Positions 36,116 through 47,100 of a DNA stretch of 64,000 nt are shown here, piece by piece. Each line of letters starts with the position of its first letter. Positions within the stretch are counted from its first letter, which is position 1. Origin of the DNA: Lachnospiraceae bacterium UBA3632 (GTDB taxonomy: Bacteria; Bacillota; Clostridia; Lachnospirales; Lachnospiraceae). The DNA lies in contig DFKZ01000057.1 of NCBI GenBank assembly GCA_002373975.1, positions 13,509-77,508 on the forward strand, written 5' to 3'. The notes beneath the pieces were generated by a model that saw only the letters and a program-made list of their open reading frames with translations, did not search any database and was not told the origin of the DNA. The translations under genes and the position numbers were made by a program.

Positions 36116-39100
36116 CTATTCCTTTTTCGCATTTGCGCTCAGTATCTCTGCAATTTCGCTGATGATCTCATCCATTCCGGGTGTGATCAGTATTGCCCAG
36201 TCGGTATTATCCACATAAGCACACCCGCATTGCAGATACTTCCTTGCATAATCCTCGGTAATGTATCCCAGCTTCTCATTGCTTCCGCTTCTGAGGTAAT
36301 TGTCGGTCTGTTCACCGGCGGGCTTATCCATCTCATCCGTACTGCGATCGTTCTTGTATACTGTAGTGTTCCCGATAGTGAAGGAGTAGCTTGCCGAGCC
36401 TCCGAAAAACTGGCTCAGAGTGACACTGTCACTTCCTTCCGGCCGTACATATCTGAACCCGGTATTCATCCTGCAGTTATCGACGGCGGCAAGGGAAACA
36501 TATTCCGCAGATCTGTCATCCAGATACTGTCTGTATACGCATGCGCTTCCGTCCCTGATCAGATCGTCCAGAAGACTTCTCATGTATGTGTAGAGTCCGC
36601 TGTCGGTATCCCCCGTTGTAAGGTCGGCAAGATATGCGACTATAGCACCTTTTCCGGCATCTGTTTCACCCTCATAGATATCCCCGATAAGGTCCTCTGC
36701 CTGCGCCGCTGTCAGATCCTTTTCCGAAACCAGTCCCTCTGTGTCGTCATCGGGCTTATTTCCTGCAGGAACCTTTGTTTTGTCCATAGCCTTATCGGCG
36801 TAGTCAACAGCTTTGTCTCCGAATTCCTTTAGTACCTCCTTCGCCTCCCCCAGATCAGCGGTGACGGTAACCAGTTTATCAATATCTTCCTTTACATCAT
36901 ACCCCTCTGAGTCTTTTGATTCAAGCATGGCATCCAGAATCTCCGACTCCGCCGCAGGTCTCCCGGATATGGCGTTTGTCTCCTCAAGAGCGGTCTCCAC
37001 CGTATCCTTTCCGGCTTCGCCGTCCGTCCCGGCGATCCGCGCGTCTGCCAGCATTTTCAGAAGGGCTTCTATCTTCTTTGCTCTTACGGGATCATCCTCT
37101 TCTATAGCCCTTGCAAGCTCTTCTTCCAGATCTCCCTCAAGCCCGTCTTCGTAATCATCCTCATCATCCTCATCGAGCCTTTCCCTGAGCGCCCTTAAGA
37201 GGTTTTCAAGCCAGTCTATATGGCTTTCTATCACTGCTCCGTTGCCCGATGCAAGAAAGCTGTTTCTCAACCCGTAGGCATATTCAAGCCTGCCTTCCAC
37301 ATAGGTTATGGCATCCGCAGTGTTCTCTCTGTCCGAAAGTGCCTTTATATAAAACTGATAATCATGACAGCTTTCTTCGGTCCGCTTTTCCCTGAAATCC
37401 GACATTGAAAAGGGAAGCAGCCAGCCGTAAAGAAGATCGGTCTCCCGTTTTTCGTGAACTTTTTCGTCTTTATTGATATTGACAAGGTCTGTCAACATCT
37501 GAAGATAAGGCATGCAGGCATTTGTATCGGGTGCCTTGGCTGCCACTGCCCTCGAAAGAAGATATTTCGCATAATCCGATGCGTTGTCTCCTCTTCTCAG
37601 ACTCTTTTTCTCGTATTCGGTACGGGCATTTGTGCACTTTTTTATCGCATCCTCAACGATCTGAGTCAGTGCCGTATCCTCCTCGAAGGAATCCCCCGAA
37701 TAGGCGCTTATATACTTAAACTGCCTTCCGTATGAGGGCGAACCGGTTGCCGCAGCATCTCTCAGGAAATAAAGTGTCGGCGCGAAGCTGAGCTTTTCTG
37801 CTTTCATGTATGATAAGGATTTTTCCTGATAATCCTTTAGAAGCGCTTCTATCTCGGGAAGTCTCTCCTCGAGAGGCTTCGATGTGGAAAGAACATTTTC
37901 CGCCACCTCCCTGCTGACCGTCCTTATCTTATCAATATCCTTCAGCTCACCCGAGATGATCTTTTTGTCTTCTTTGTCCTTATCCTCTTCTCCCATCTGG
38001 GATGTGATCTCGGCTTCGGATCTTAAAAGCTCTGCGTTAAGCGTTTTGAGAGCGCCCGAAATGCTATCGTTGGCTTTAAGCTGATTCTTTATGCTCTCTT
38101 CTTCGATATTTAATAGATTGATCGAATTGGTATAGGGAGTAAAGCCCTCTGTGTCTTCGTAGACTTCTATCTTTCCGATCTCATCATTAAGGATATCTGC
38201 TTTTTTGTTGAGCTCATCCAGATATGCCCCGGCCAGCTTTATGCAATTATTCTTGCCCTCAAGCCTCTTTTCATTTTTTTCCTTTCTGTCGTTCAGAGCA
38301 GATACTTTATCCTCATGCTTTTTCTCTGTTTGCAGAAGTTCTTCCAGCGCGGCATTTCCGGCATCTGCCGCATCTTTCTTTTCCCTGTAATCGCCTTCGA
38401 TTGCGGACATCTCATCAAAGGCCTCCTTCAGGCTCTGCAGCATTCCGTCTCCGTTTTCGCCGGTCTCAAGCATTGACGCTTCTTTTGCTTTTATCTCTCC
38501 GTCGATCCCGGCAAGCTCCCTTTCAAGAGCTTCCTTCCCGCTGCTTATATGATCTGCATATTCGCTCCTGAGAGCTTCGATCCGGGCCTCGAGCGCAAGA
38601 TCCGCCTCTATGGATGATATCTTTTCGCCCAGAGAATCCAGCTTTTTGTCAGCTGCCTCCAGAAGCGGCTTTATTCTCTCCACTTCTGCGGTCTTGATCC
38701 AAACATTCCTGTCTGCTTCGATCTTTTTGTCGGGATCAAAGGTCTTCGACCTGTCAAATACCGATGTAAATCTGCTCTTTGTGTACTTATCAGCCTCTTC
38801 CGTATACTGTTCGAGAAGTGCCGTTTCATTATCAAGAGTGCTCACCAGATCATCACGGTAGCTTTTTGTCTCCTCGTGATCCGCTTTTATATCCTCAAGG
38901 AGCTTCTCATTGGCTTTTGCTGCTTCGAGCCTTTCCGTGAACTCGGCGATTCTTGCTTCAAGGTCAGCCTTTTTGTTTTGATATTCCGCCAGCTTTTCGT
39001 CCTTTTCAGACTTAAGTGCCGCCACATCCGCGGTTATCTCGTCGGTCTTTTCCAGAATATCGTCTATCTTTGAATTAAGGTCATCATATTGCTGTTTTAC

Positions 39101-40366
39101 AGGCGCAAGAGCTTCATTCAGAGCGTTTAACTCTTCCCGGGCCTTGGCCTTTTTATTCTCGGTATCCAGCGCCGCAAAGCTTTCATTCTCTTCACTCAGC
39201 TGCGCATCTATCTGCTCGTTTTCTTCCTTTAATGCATTTACTGTCTCTGTAAGCTCCGTTACAGCCGCCTGTTCCTTGTCGATCTGAGCCGAGAGAACTG
39301 CGAGCTGTGCATTGACCTGGGTCTTTTTCAGAGCAATTTCATCTTCGAACTGCTGCTTCTGCACATCCGAGCTGCCCGCAAGCTTATCGTTGGATGTCAG
39401 GTTATAATAAACCTCAGCCCTTCTTACGGCATCGACCTGTCTCTCCACAAGCAGTGCACTGTCTGCCTCTTCTTCCATCTTCTGCTCAAAGAGCTCAAGG
39501 AACATCTGATGGATCTTTTCCATCTCCTCATCGGATCTGGCTGTTACGGCATCCTGTACATTGGGCCAGTTTCTCATGAGGGTCATGATCTCGCGGTACT
39601 CTTCGGGATAAACCACCGGAGACTTTGAATATGCTTCATCCCATCTCGCTTCCAGCTGGTTCCTGTCCTCGGAAAGCAATGCGTACTGCTGTTTAAGCTT
39701 GGTTGTGTCAAGCGAGTCCCTGTCAAAATCGAGAGTGTCATTCTCGAAGAAAAAGTAAAGGGTGCGATATATATAATTCTTGCTTCCCTTATCCTGCCAG
39801 CTGACCGCCCCTCCATTGTAATAAGCCTCTATCTCATCCAGCTCGGGAATGTTCTCCATATCATAAATGGAGATCATATTGAAAATATCCACGCTTTCCC
39901 CGGTGAGAGGATCCCTCGGGATGCCGTCATCCCCGACAACAGCGGTGATGAGGTACGGAAAAAGAGTCGTCTCCTCCACATTCCCGGATGTGGGAAGGAT
40001 CAGGTCGATGGAGGATGCATCTTTTATGTTCTTCCAGTTTGCCCCGTCAAGCTCCGATCTGTAAAAGGCGATGTACTGATTATAGGTGTCCCTGCTTTCA
40101 AGAGCACTCTGGTATACCTGTGCGGTGACAGCCTTCGCGCTCATGAGATATGTTCCTACGAAGAGCCATGTAGCCGGGACCACATTTCCCAGGTCCTGAG
40201 TGTAATACTCATATGTAATGGCATTTGATGACGCGGGTTTTGATGCTTTCACTGTGTCATCCGCCACTGCAGTCAGGGACGTGGAAAAGGCCATTACGGG
40301 CGCAAGAAAGAACGCCAAAGCGCGAGCCTTAATATGCATTTTCCTTTCCCTGAATCCGTTTATCAT
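36116..40366 (-). CDS. Giant secreted coiled-coil protein with C-terminal CuAO-N-like domain
   Basis: A 1416-residue protein. A signal peptide is clear (ARALAFFLAPVMAFSTSLTA, cleavage near VADD). The ATG at 40339 (MHIKARAL) is an alternative start. Residues about 50-230 are a domain shared with the neighbouring 1243-residue protein (VPATWLFVGTYLMSAKAVTA, FYRSELDGANWKNI, GDDGIPRDPLTGESVDIFN). Residues about 340-800 are a long coiled coil. A very acidic linker lies near 1055-1075 (DEDDEDDYEDGLEGDLEEE). The C-terminal domain (YRQYLDDRSAEYVSLAAVDN, SYSFTIGNTTVYKND, YITEDYARKYLQC) is also shared and resembles copper-amine-oxidase N-like domains. It probably spans or sits in the cell wall. It ends four bases before the cap gene, so it is co-expressed with the CIS particle. 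Confidence 0.75.
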   Translation of the reverse strand: MINGFRERKMHIKARALAFFLAPVMAFSTSLTAVADDTVKASKPASSNAITYEYYTQDLGNVVPATWLFVGTYLMSAKAVTAQVYQSALESRDTYNQYIAFYRSELDGANWKNIKDASSIDLILPTSGNVEETTLFPYLITAVVGDDGIPRDPLTGESVDIFNMISIYDMENIPELDEIEAYYNGGAVSWQDKGSKNYIYRTLYFFFENDTLDFDRDSLDTTKLKQQYALLSEDRNQLEARWDEAYSKSPVVYPEEYREIMTLMRNWPNVQDAVTARSDEEMEKIHQMFLELFEQKMEEEADSALLVERQVDAVRRAEVYYNLTSNDKLAGSSDVQKQQFEDEIALKKTQVNAQLAVLSAQIDKEQAAVTELTETVNALKEENEQIDAQLSEENESFAALDTENKKAKAREELNALNEALAPVKQQYDDLNSKIDDILEKTDEITADVAALKSEKDEKLAEYQNKKADLEARIAEFTERLEAAKANEKLLEDIKADHEETKSYRDDLVSTLDNETALLEQYTEEADKYTKSRFTSVFDRSKTFDPDKKIEADRNVWIKTAEVERIKPLLEAADKKLDSLGEKISSIEADLALEARIEALRSEYADHISSGKEALERELAGIDGEIKAKEASMLETGENGDGMLQSLKEAFDEMSAIEGDYREKKDAADAGNAALEELLQTEKKHEDKVSALNDRKEKNEKRLEGKNNCIKLAGAYLDELNKKADILNDEIGKIEVYEDTEGFTPYTNSINLLNIEEESIKNQLKANDSISGALKTLNAELLRSEAEITSQMGEEDKDKEDKKIISGELKDIDKIRTVSREVAENVLSTSKPLEERLPEIEALLKDYQEKSLSYMKAEKLSFAPTLYFLRDAAATGSPSYGRQFKYISAYSGDSFEEDTALTQIVEDAIKKCTNARTEYEKKSLRRGDNASDYAKYLLSRAVAAKAPDTNACMPYLQMLTDLVNINKDEKVHEKRETDLLYGWLLPFSMSDFREKRTEESCHDYQFYIKALSDRENTADAITYVEGRLEYAYGLRNSFLASGNGAVIESHIDWLENLLRALRERLDEDDEDDYEDGLEGDLEEELARAIEEDDPVRAKKIEALLKMLADARIAGTDGEAGKDTVETALEETNAISGRPAAESEILDAMLESKDSEGYDVKEDIDKLVTVTADLGEAKEVLKEFGDKAVDYADKAMDKTKVPAGNKPDDDTEGLVSEKDLTAAQAEDLIGDIYEGETDAGKGAIVAYLADLTTGDTDSGLYTYMRSLLDDLIRDGSACVYRQYLDDRSAEYVSLAAVDNCRMNTGFRYVRPEGSDSVTLSQFFGGSASYSFTIGNTTVYKNDRSTDEMDKPAGEQTDNYLRSGSNEKLGYITEDYARKYLQCGCAYVDNTDWAILITPGMDEIISEIAEILSANAKKE

Positions 40367-40389
40367 ATAAACCTGCCTGGCCTTATAGC

Positions 40390-43300
40390 TTATTCTCCGT
40401 CGGCCTTTAGATCAAAGGCATCAAGTATCTGTGCTATACGTCTGTCTGTCTGCGGTGTTATGAGCACTGCCCATTCCGTTCCGGGGATATATACACATGT
40501 GCAATACAGATATGCCCCCGAGGAGCTCTCCGAAATATACGGATATTCTTCTCCGTCAATATTTCTGATGGAGTAATCGCTCTGCATAACCGCAGCTGTA
40601 TCCATCGTATCTTCGGACCCGTCGTTTTTGTGTACCGTATTCGAGCCTATCTCAAACCGGTAACTTGCGGAGCCGATAATATACTGCTGCATTGAAGCCA
40701 CCACATTCGGGCCGTCATAATTGCCTGTGTCGTCTACAAATCTGAATCCCGTATATCTTCTGCAATTATCCACTGCCGCAAGCGATACATATTCCTTCGA
40801 AAGATCAGGCAGATACTGTCTGTAGATGAATGGATTACCCTCGCTTATCAGTCTGTCCAGCAGATCCATCGCGTAGTCGTATGAATTCTTGTCGTTCCTT
40901 GCGTCTGCAAAGCCTACAAGAGCCGCTATCACCGCTGCCTGTTCGGCTGTTCCGAAATCGTAAGGTTCCTCGCCGTAGCTTTCCCTTATGACTTCGTTAA
41001 AATCATCCTCGTCGAGAGCCAGATTATCTTCATAATCCCTGGCCGGTAGTCCGTCTCCGTGGCCGCCGCCGTTTCCTCCGGGACCGGTGCCGCCGCCATT
41101 TCCGGTTCCACCGCCTCCGCTGCCGCCGCCTTCTCCGGTGCCTGCGCCGTTTCCGCCACCGTCGGGACCCGTACCGGTTTCCTCACCGGTGTTATCGATC
41201 TCTCCGAGCTCTGCGATGGCATCTTTTACAAGATTTATAAGTGATGCAGGTGCTCCGTGTGTCTCCAGAGCTTCGAGTATTTCCGGAAGTCTGGGTGATT
41301 CAAGCGATGTAAGGGCGTTTATTCCCGGTTCGAGATCGTCGAAATTGTTATCTGCGATCTTTGCCAGAATTTCATCTGCTATTTTGTCCGCCGCGGCGCT
41401 CTGTGTTCCGACCTCCTGCGCTTCGATCTTATCTGCAGCCGAAGCACCCGGATCGTTCTTTACCTCCGCTCTCTTTGCATTGATATCATCTATCTGTTTC
41501 TGAACTTCGCTTATCTCGTTCCTAAGCTTATCTCCCGTCTCGTTGTCCATGTTGTCATATGCCGTAAGCATTTCCTGCTCGAGAAGGGCTTTTTTTGCTT
41601 CGAGCTCATCGAGCTCGTCTGTGATCTCTCCGCCCTCTTTTACTGTACTTAGCAGTTCGGAGAGCCATTTGATATGATCGTCAAGAGCTTCCTCGGCATA
41701 GGGTCCGAACGCATCCTCCGAGATACCAGTCCTCTGTGCCTCGGCCCAGTTGATCCTCTGTTTGACAAACTCTATTGCTTCATCGGTGGGGAGCCTCATG
41801 GCCCTTGCCTTGATAAAGCTCTGCAGCTCTGTCGCAGCTGATGCTACATCCGCTTTCTGATCGTTCAGAAGCTCATCCAGTGTTTTCTTTGATGTGTCCG
41901 GATCGGCTGCCGCTTTGAGGTACATCTCTCCGGCAGAAGAATGAACCATCTGTCCAAATTTTGCATCTCCGGCATCAAGGAGCTTGGCTACAAGGGTAAG
42001 CTCTCTGGTCTTGTGAGCTATAACATTATTGGTCACATTCCCCAGATCTACAAGATCCCTTAATGTAGTACTGACAGCTGCACTTCCCTGCCCGGCATTA
42101 TCGATTACACTGTTTGAGAGATCGTAATCCATCTGTGAAACAATGGTGGATCCGGGTGAAAGTGCCAGTGAGTTGTACTGTATATAACTCTTGTTGCAAT
42201 CCGTAAGTGCATTTTCCACTGCTTCGGTGATGGATGATACTTCGGAAAAATCCTCATCCGTATACATGATAAGATTGAAATTCCGTCCTATCTGTGTTTC
42301 ACCATAAGCAACCTGCTGATAAAGAAGATTAAGTATGGGGCCGACAAAATAATTGTGCTCTTCATTTTCCACCAGATTGTAATAGACTCTGGCTCTTCTT
42401 CCGGCATCCAGCTTTTCCATAAGCAGAATTGCCATGTCGGCTATTTCCTTGTCCTCGCTTGTTCCGCTTGCGCGGAGCTGGCCGTACAGGTTGGCCATTC
42501 CCTGCATTTTCAGGTCGTAATCATCCGTCACTTCATCTCTTACGCAGGAAAAATGCCTCCATACTTCCTGAAAATTATATATCCTGTTTCTGAGGACTTC
42601 TATTCCTCCGGCAGCATTGATCTCGTTTCTCCAGGCTACCTCGTTTCTCCATGCGACCGCACCCCTGATAAGAGCAACGCGTGAATCATAAGAATTCCAG
42701 TCATAGTCAAGTCTGGCTGTAGTGCTTTCCGCCGCAGTCTCGAGGCTTTCAAGGAAGCCTCTTCCGCTTTCCTCTATACGTTTTGAAAAGATAAAATATC
42801 CGTAACGGTAATCGGCTGCATAAAACGCTATACCCGTTCTGGCGGAAACTCCCAGAATGTATTTACAGTCATCCGCCATCTGGGCATTTCTTGTAAAGTA
42901 TGCATCGGAGTTGAAAAACTTGTTAAGTCTTTCGTATATGTAGAGCTTTGAGCCGGTATCGCTGACCGATACGATATCCGCGTCATACTGTATCTTTAAT
43001 GCCCTGAGCTCCGGAAGCTGCTCGAGCTCATAGGGATTGGTGAGATTAAAAATATCGACCGCCTCACCGGTTTTGGCGCTGACAGGCATTCCGTCTTTTC
43101 CCACCACGATGGATACGAGATTGTCGGCAAGACTGGCTTCCTCTATGTTCTCAGCGATAGGGAGTATATCCTCAAGCCCCGAGGCTCCGTATATATCTCT
43201 CCAGTTATTTCCGGCAAGCTCTGACTTGTACAGCATAAGCTGCTGGTTATATGTGCTCATGGAAGCAAGTGCCGCACGGTAGAAGGTCTCATTCAGACTC

Positions 43301-44121
43301 TGTGCATCTATCAGCCATGTTCCGATAAAAAGCGTTCCGCCGGGTACGGGACCCTGCCCCCTGTCCGCTCTGCTCAAAATGTATTGTCCATATGAAACAA
43401 GGTTTCCGGCATCTATGTATTCAAATGTATTCTGATCGGCAAAGCCTCCGATCTTCGTGCTGTCTATCTCACCGACAATGGCGCTTTTAAGGGTCTCTGT
43501 ATCTACAAAAGGATCGGAGTCGGCTCCCGTTCCGGCCAGTCTGTCGTAAATCTCGGTGATCTGGGCATCGGTCAGAAGAGCGGCCGCAGTGATCTCGTTT
43601 TTGGCATATGATGCTATGAGGTTTCCCATGGTGTATCCGGTATTCATCGAATTGCCCAGGAAGTCCTTTCCGGGGCTGTAGGGTGAGCCCGGTGAATTCG
43701 TTGACTCCGCACTCCATGGATTCAGCTCCGCCACAGTAACGGTCGATACCACTCCCGTGACCGGATCCGTCACCTCCTGAGTGTATGTGTCCTTTATCAG
43801 ATCGCCCAGGGCGTTCATGAATGAAGGGATATTTATACTGCTCCAATTGGTCCCCTCGGCATGAAGGCTGTAGAAAGTGTTCTTTATCACATCATCCGTC
43901 AGTTCGTTATACCTGGCGGCCTGTGAAAGGTTCTGACTGACGAGGGCGTATATTATCGTCTCGTAGATCGTCTCGCCCTCTGCGCTTACTCTTCCGCTGT
44001 CCGGAAATATGAATGTCGGAGCCGACAGCGTGAGGATAAGTGCGGAGAAAAGAACGCACAAAGCACGTTTAAAAGCCTTTTTGATGCTATTCTTTTGTCC
44101 TTTCCTCCCGTGATTATTCAT
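40390..44121 (-). CDS. Giant secreted protein, paralogue of the downstream gene, with Gly-rich linker
   Basis: A 1243-residue protein with a basic N-terminus and signal peptide (LCVLFSALILTLSAPTFIF, cleavage near VSAEG). Residues about 260-420 match the N-terminal domain of the next protein (GTLFIGTWLIDAQSLNETFY, YKSELAGNNWRDI, GKDGMPVSAKTGEAVDIFN), and a half copy seems to precede it (LHAEGTNWSSINIPSF). Residues about 980-1025 are a Gly-rich linker of GGGxG units. The last 190 residues carry the shared C-terminal domain (YRQYLPDLSKEYVSLAAVDN, YRFEIGSNTVHKNDGS). It is first after a promoter with regulator-type direct repeats. Probable envelope component of the system; biochemical role unknown. 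Confidence 0.75.
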   Translation of the reverse strand: MNNHGRKGQKNSIKKAFKRALCVLFSALILTLSAPTFIFPDSGRVSAEGETIYETIIYALVSQNLSQAARYNELTDDVIKNTFYSLHAEGTNWSSINIPSFMNALGDLIKDTYTQEVTDPVTGVVSTVTVAELNPWSAESTNSPGSPYSPGKDFLGNSMNTGYTMGNLIASYAKNEITAAALLTDAQITEIYDRLAGTGADSDPFVDTETLKSAIVGEIDSTKIGGFADQNTFEYIDAGNLVSYGQYILSRADRGQGPVPGGTLFIGTWLIDAQSLNETFYRAALASMSTYNQQLMLYKSELAGNNWRDIYGASGLEDILPIAENIEEASLADNLVSIVVGKDGMPVSAKTGEAVDIFNLTNPYELEQLPELRALKIQYDADIVSVSDTGSKLYIYERLNKFFNSDAYFTRNAQMADDCKYILGVSARTGIAFYAADYRYGYFIFSKRIEESGRGFLESLETAAESTTARLDYDWNSYDSRVALIRGAVAWRNEVAWRNEINAAGGIEVLRNRIYNFQEVWRHFSCVRDEVTDDYDLKMQGMANLYGQLRASGTSEDKEIADMAILLMEKLDAGRRARVYYNLVENEEHNYFVGPILNLLYQQVAYGETQIGRNFNLIMYTDEDFSEVSSITEAVENALTDCNKSYIQYNSLALSPGSTIVSQMDYDLSNSVIDNAGQGSAAVSTTLRDLVDLGNVTNNVIAHKTRELTLVAKLLDAGDAKFGQMVHSSAGEMYLKAAADPDTSKKTLDELLNDQKADVASAATELQSFIKARAMRLPTDEAIEFVKQRINWAEAQRTGISEDAFGPYAEEALDDHIKWLSELLSTVKEGGEITDELDELEAKKALLEQEMLTAYDNMDNETGDKLRNEISEVQKQIDDINAKRAEVKNDPGASAADKIEAQEVGTQSAAADKIADEILAKIADNNFDDLEPGINALTSLESPRLPEILEALETHGAPASLINLVKDAIAELGEIDNTGEETGTGPDGGGNGAGTGEGGGSGGGGTGNGGGTGPGGNGGGHGDGLPARDYEDNLALDEDDFNEVIRESYGEEPYDFGTAEQAAVIAALVGFADARNDKNSYDYAMDLLDRLISEGNPFIYRQYLPDLSKEYVSLAAVDNCRRYTGFRFVDDTGNYDGPNVVASMQQYIIGSASYRFEIGSNTVHKNDGSEDTMDTAAVMQSDYSIRNIDGEEYPYISESSSGAYLYCTCVYIPGTEWAVLITPQTDRRIAQILDAFDLKADGE

Positions 44122-44142
44122 GTATTTTTCCTTTGTATATCA

Positions 44143-44178
44143 AATATAGCACTTTGCCTGCAACAAGACCGCAACACC
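44143..44178 (-). promoter_or_regulatory. Promoter with 11-base direct repeats before the giant secreted proteins and CIS operon
   Basis: On the minus strand: GGTGTTGCGG (44178-44169), CTTGTTGCAG (44167-44158), then TATATT (44148-44143). The GTTGC cores are exactly 11 bases apart and the second is 11 bases from TATATT. The arrangement is the same as before the response regulator gene, and fits the repeats bound by SARP-type regulators, which have an 11-base period close to the -10 element. An RBS (AAAGGA) and ATG follow. Confidence 0.6.
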
Positions 44179-44185
44179 GCTGTTA

Positions 44186-47100
44186 TCAATAATACGATGC
44201 TATCACACTCTCGACCTCGTCTAATCTGTCACTTAATGCCTTCTTGTCGGATTTGTATCTGTCTTTGGCTGTTTTTGAGTCATACCACTCGTTTTTACGA
44301 GCTTCCAGCGCTGCTTCCTTGTTCGCGATCTGCGTCTGCACATCGCTGATCTTGGTATTCATCTCGCCGGTAAATGTCTCGAGTTCCGATCTGAGCCTTG
44401 CTATTTTTGCCCCCGAGCTTTCACTTCCGTCGGGAAGCGATCCCTCAAAAAAGAACTTTCCGTAAGCATCCCGGGCTTTCTCCAGCTCCTTTTTAAGCTT
44501 TTCGACCTCTTTCTCAAGCGGCACACATATCAGCGTGTACAGGATCCCGCCATCCTTAAATTTCTTCTTCGCCTCTTCGAGCCCGGCCACGGCCGCGTTA
44601 TACCCGGCCTCACAATCATCCCTGTATTTTGTGATATCGTCACCGTTTCTTTGAAGAGTCTGTATCTCTGTATTTATATCCGCGGTAGTCTGCCCAAGCT
44701 CGGCAGTATACAGATTTAATGTGACCTTCAGGGCATTGAGCTCACCGTTAAGCTCAGCCAGGCATTCGGATAGCTGTACGTATTTCACGCATAAAAGCCC
44801 ATCGATGGACTTATCGATATCCTCTATCCTGCTTCTGATCTCATCCCGCTGCTTTTTAAGATCGGCTATCCTTACTTCCTTGGCAGGATCCGTCTTTCTG
44901 AGCACCGATTCCATGTTCAGGATTTCTTTTCCATAGGAATCCGCTATTTTTTCGAGCTGATCCGCCAGCGAGATATCAGCGACTTCATTGCTCTTTCTGA
45001 GCTCTGCGGCTTTTCTTTTCGCTTCCTCCATCCCGTTTACAAGAGTGTCCATTCTCACAAGAGCCTTCTCGTAATCATCGATGGAATCTGCCATCCGCAC
45101 AACAGCCCTGACATTCTCTTCGCTTGCTTCAAAGCCCTCCTGCTCCAGGTATGCTACGGCCCACTGTCCGATCTCGCTCCCGTAAAGCGTTGGCATGCTC
45201 AAGCGGTCCGAAGCCTTTGAATAGATGTCATCACCATTTTGCTCAAGTGCGGCAAGTATCTCATCCTCACCGGCGGTCACGCTGTTTTTGTTAAGGCTTG
45301 TGAGCTTATTCTTTTCGGCCTCCAGCTCCTGCGTCAGTACAAGGAGCTCCTTTGACAGCTTATCCTTTTCCGATTTATCCTTCGCTTTTCCCAGCTGCCT
45401 TAACAGCTCAAGCTTACGGGTTTCCTTGTCAAGTATCGCCTGATCTATCTGGGCTTTAAGAGCTTCCAGCTTTTGCTCCTTGACAAAATCCTCCGCTGCC
45501 GATTTCAATATCGCACTTTTGGCCTCTGCCTCATCTTCCGGCTCTTCCGTTCCTTCCGGCCCGAGAAGACCGGATGCGGACTCGGACTCTCTGATCCTTT
45601 TCTCTATCTCATCGGCGTTATCTGTAAGCGACTGTGCGATCTCCTCCTGTGTAACGCTGTCGTTGATCTCGGCAAGCTTTTTGTCTATCTCTTCGAGACG
45701 TTCTTTGTAATGGGTGACTGTGGGGGACTCGGTCTCACCGGTATCCACGCTTTCCGCTGCCGCAAGTAAAGACTCTACTCTCTCCTTTTCAGCCAGCAGA
45801 TCCTCGGATTTTTTCTCTACCACTATCTGCCTTGCAAGTGCTTCCTGTACATCGGCAAGAGTTATCTCCTGATCGGCATAGAGCTTTTTGTCCCCGGTAT
45901 TGATGCTTGCTCCGCCGATATAGCTTCCATCCTCCGCAAACATTCTCACTGTGAGCTTTCCGATATCATTCTTGATAAATGACATATACGCGAAGGGCTC
46001 ATCCGATTTGATCAGATCGTTCGAAAAAAGATACAGGTTTTTCTGCGCACTTATATTGTAAAAAGCAACTTCCTGATCAGTCTCGAAATTCCTTGCCACC
46101 TGCTCTTTGTCGAATGTAAAGCGCAGTTTTATCATACCGGTATTTTCATCTTCTTCAAGGGTATATGTACCGATATATTTTTCCGCATCGGGATCGATCT
46201 TTTCATACCCGACTGTAATATTCAGCGGACCGTACGAAACTGTGGGATCGATGGCACACTTATCGACAAACTCGTCCCCGTTATAGAGCGCTATGGAAAC
46301 CGAATCCACATCCTGTACGGTAAGCGTCAGATGCTTGATCGATTCGCCCTTGGGAGTCCTTTCTCCTATCTGCCTTCCGTCGGACCAGAGTTCAAAATCG
46401 GTGATGTTGTATTCAAAGCCCTCCGGGATGTCGATATAAAGCATAAATTCTTCCGAATCGACAATGGAACGGATACTGTAGGTTGCACCCTTTCTGATAA
46501 CTGACTGCATCGCAGCAAGGGCATCTTCGACCGCGTCTCCTCCTTCTTCCGGAGGGGTACCGAGCCCCGCATGTCCCACCTGCGTTGTCAGAGATTCGGC
46601 TACAAAATACTGAGAAGCGGCTCCGCAGGTCGTCTTGTCAAATTCGAAAAGGGTCTTGGAGTAGAGGGAAAGAGCATCCTTTAAAGCGCTTCTTGCGCTC
46701 TCATATTCACCCAGTTCTGTGTCGTATTCCTCCAGAGACATCTGTCCCAGTGCATTGAGCGCCTCGTCATAGATGAGCTGCTCCTTCATGGTGTTGAGGT
46801 CGTTTAATGCCGTAATATATGCCTTCCGGGTCTCCATCAGATTGTCATAGCCGTCGGCTACGGCGTTGTCCAGCTCGGTGCATGTGTTATTGTATTCCTT
46901 AAGTGCGCTCTCATATTCAAGGGCTGCGGTATAAAGGACATACGGATCATCCTCCACATAACGTATACCGTCTGTATCGCCCTTCCACCATTCCTTCGGG
47001 AACTTGAAAAAGAGGATCCTCTTTTTTCCCACCCATGGCTCATCTATCTTTTTCAGAAAGGCATCATAATCCTTCTTAAACGCCCTTTTGTTGATGGAGG

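Noticed and set aside
36813..37154. Plus-strand Ser-rich frames opposite the coiled-coil genes
   Set aside because: They are antisense shadows of Glu/Lys-rich coding sequence, without RBS or promoter.
41050..41170. CRISPR-like or DNA repeat array
   Set aside because: The periodic GC-rich sequence is the codon pattern of a Gly-rich protein linker inside a long gene.
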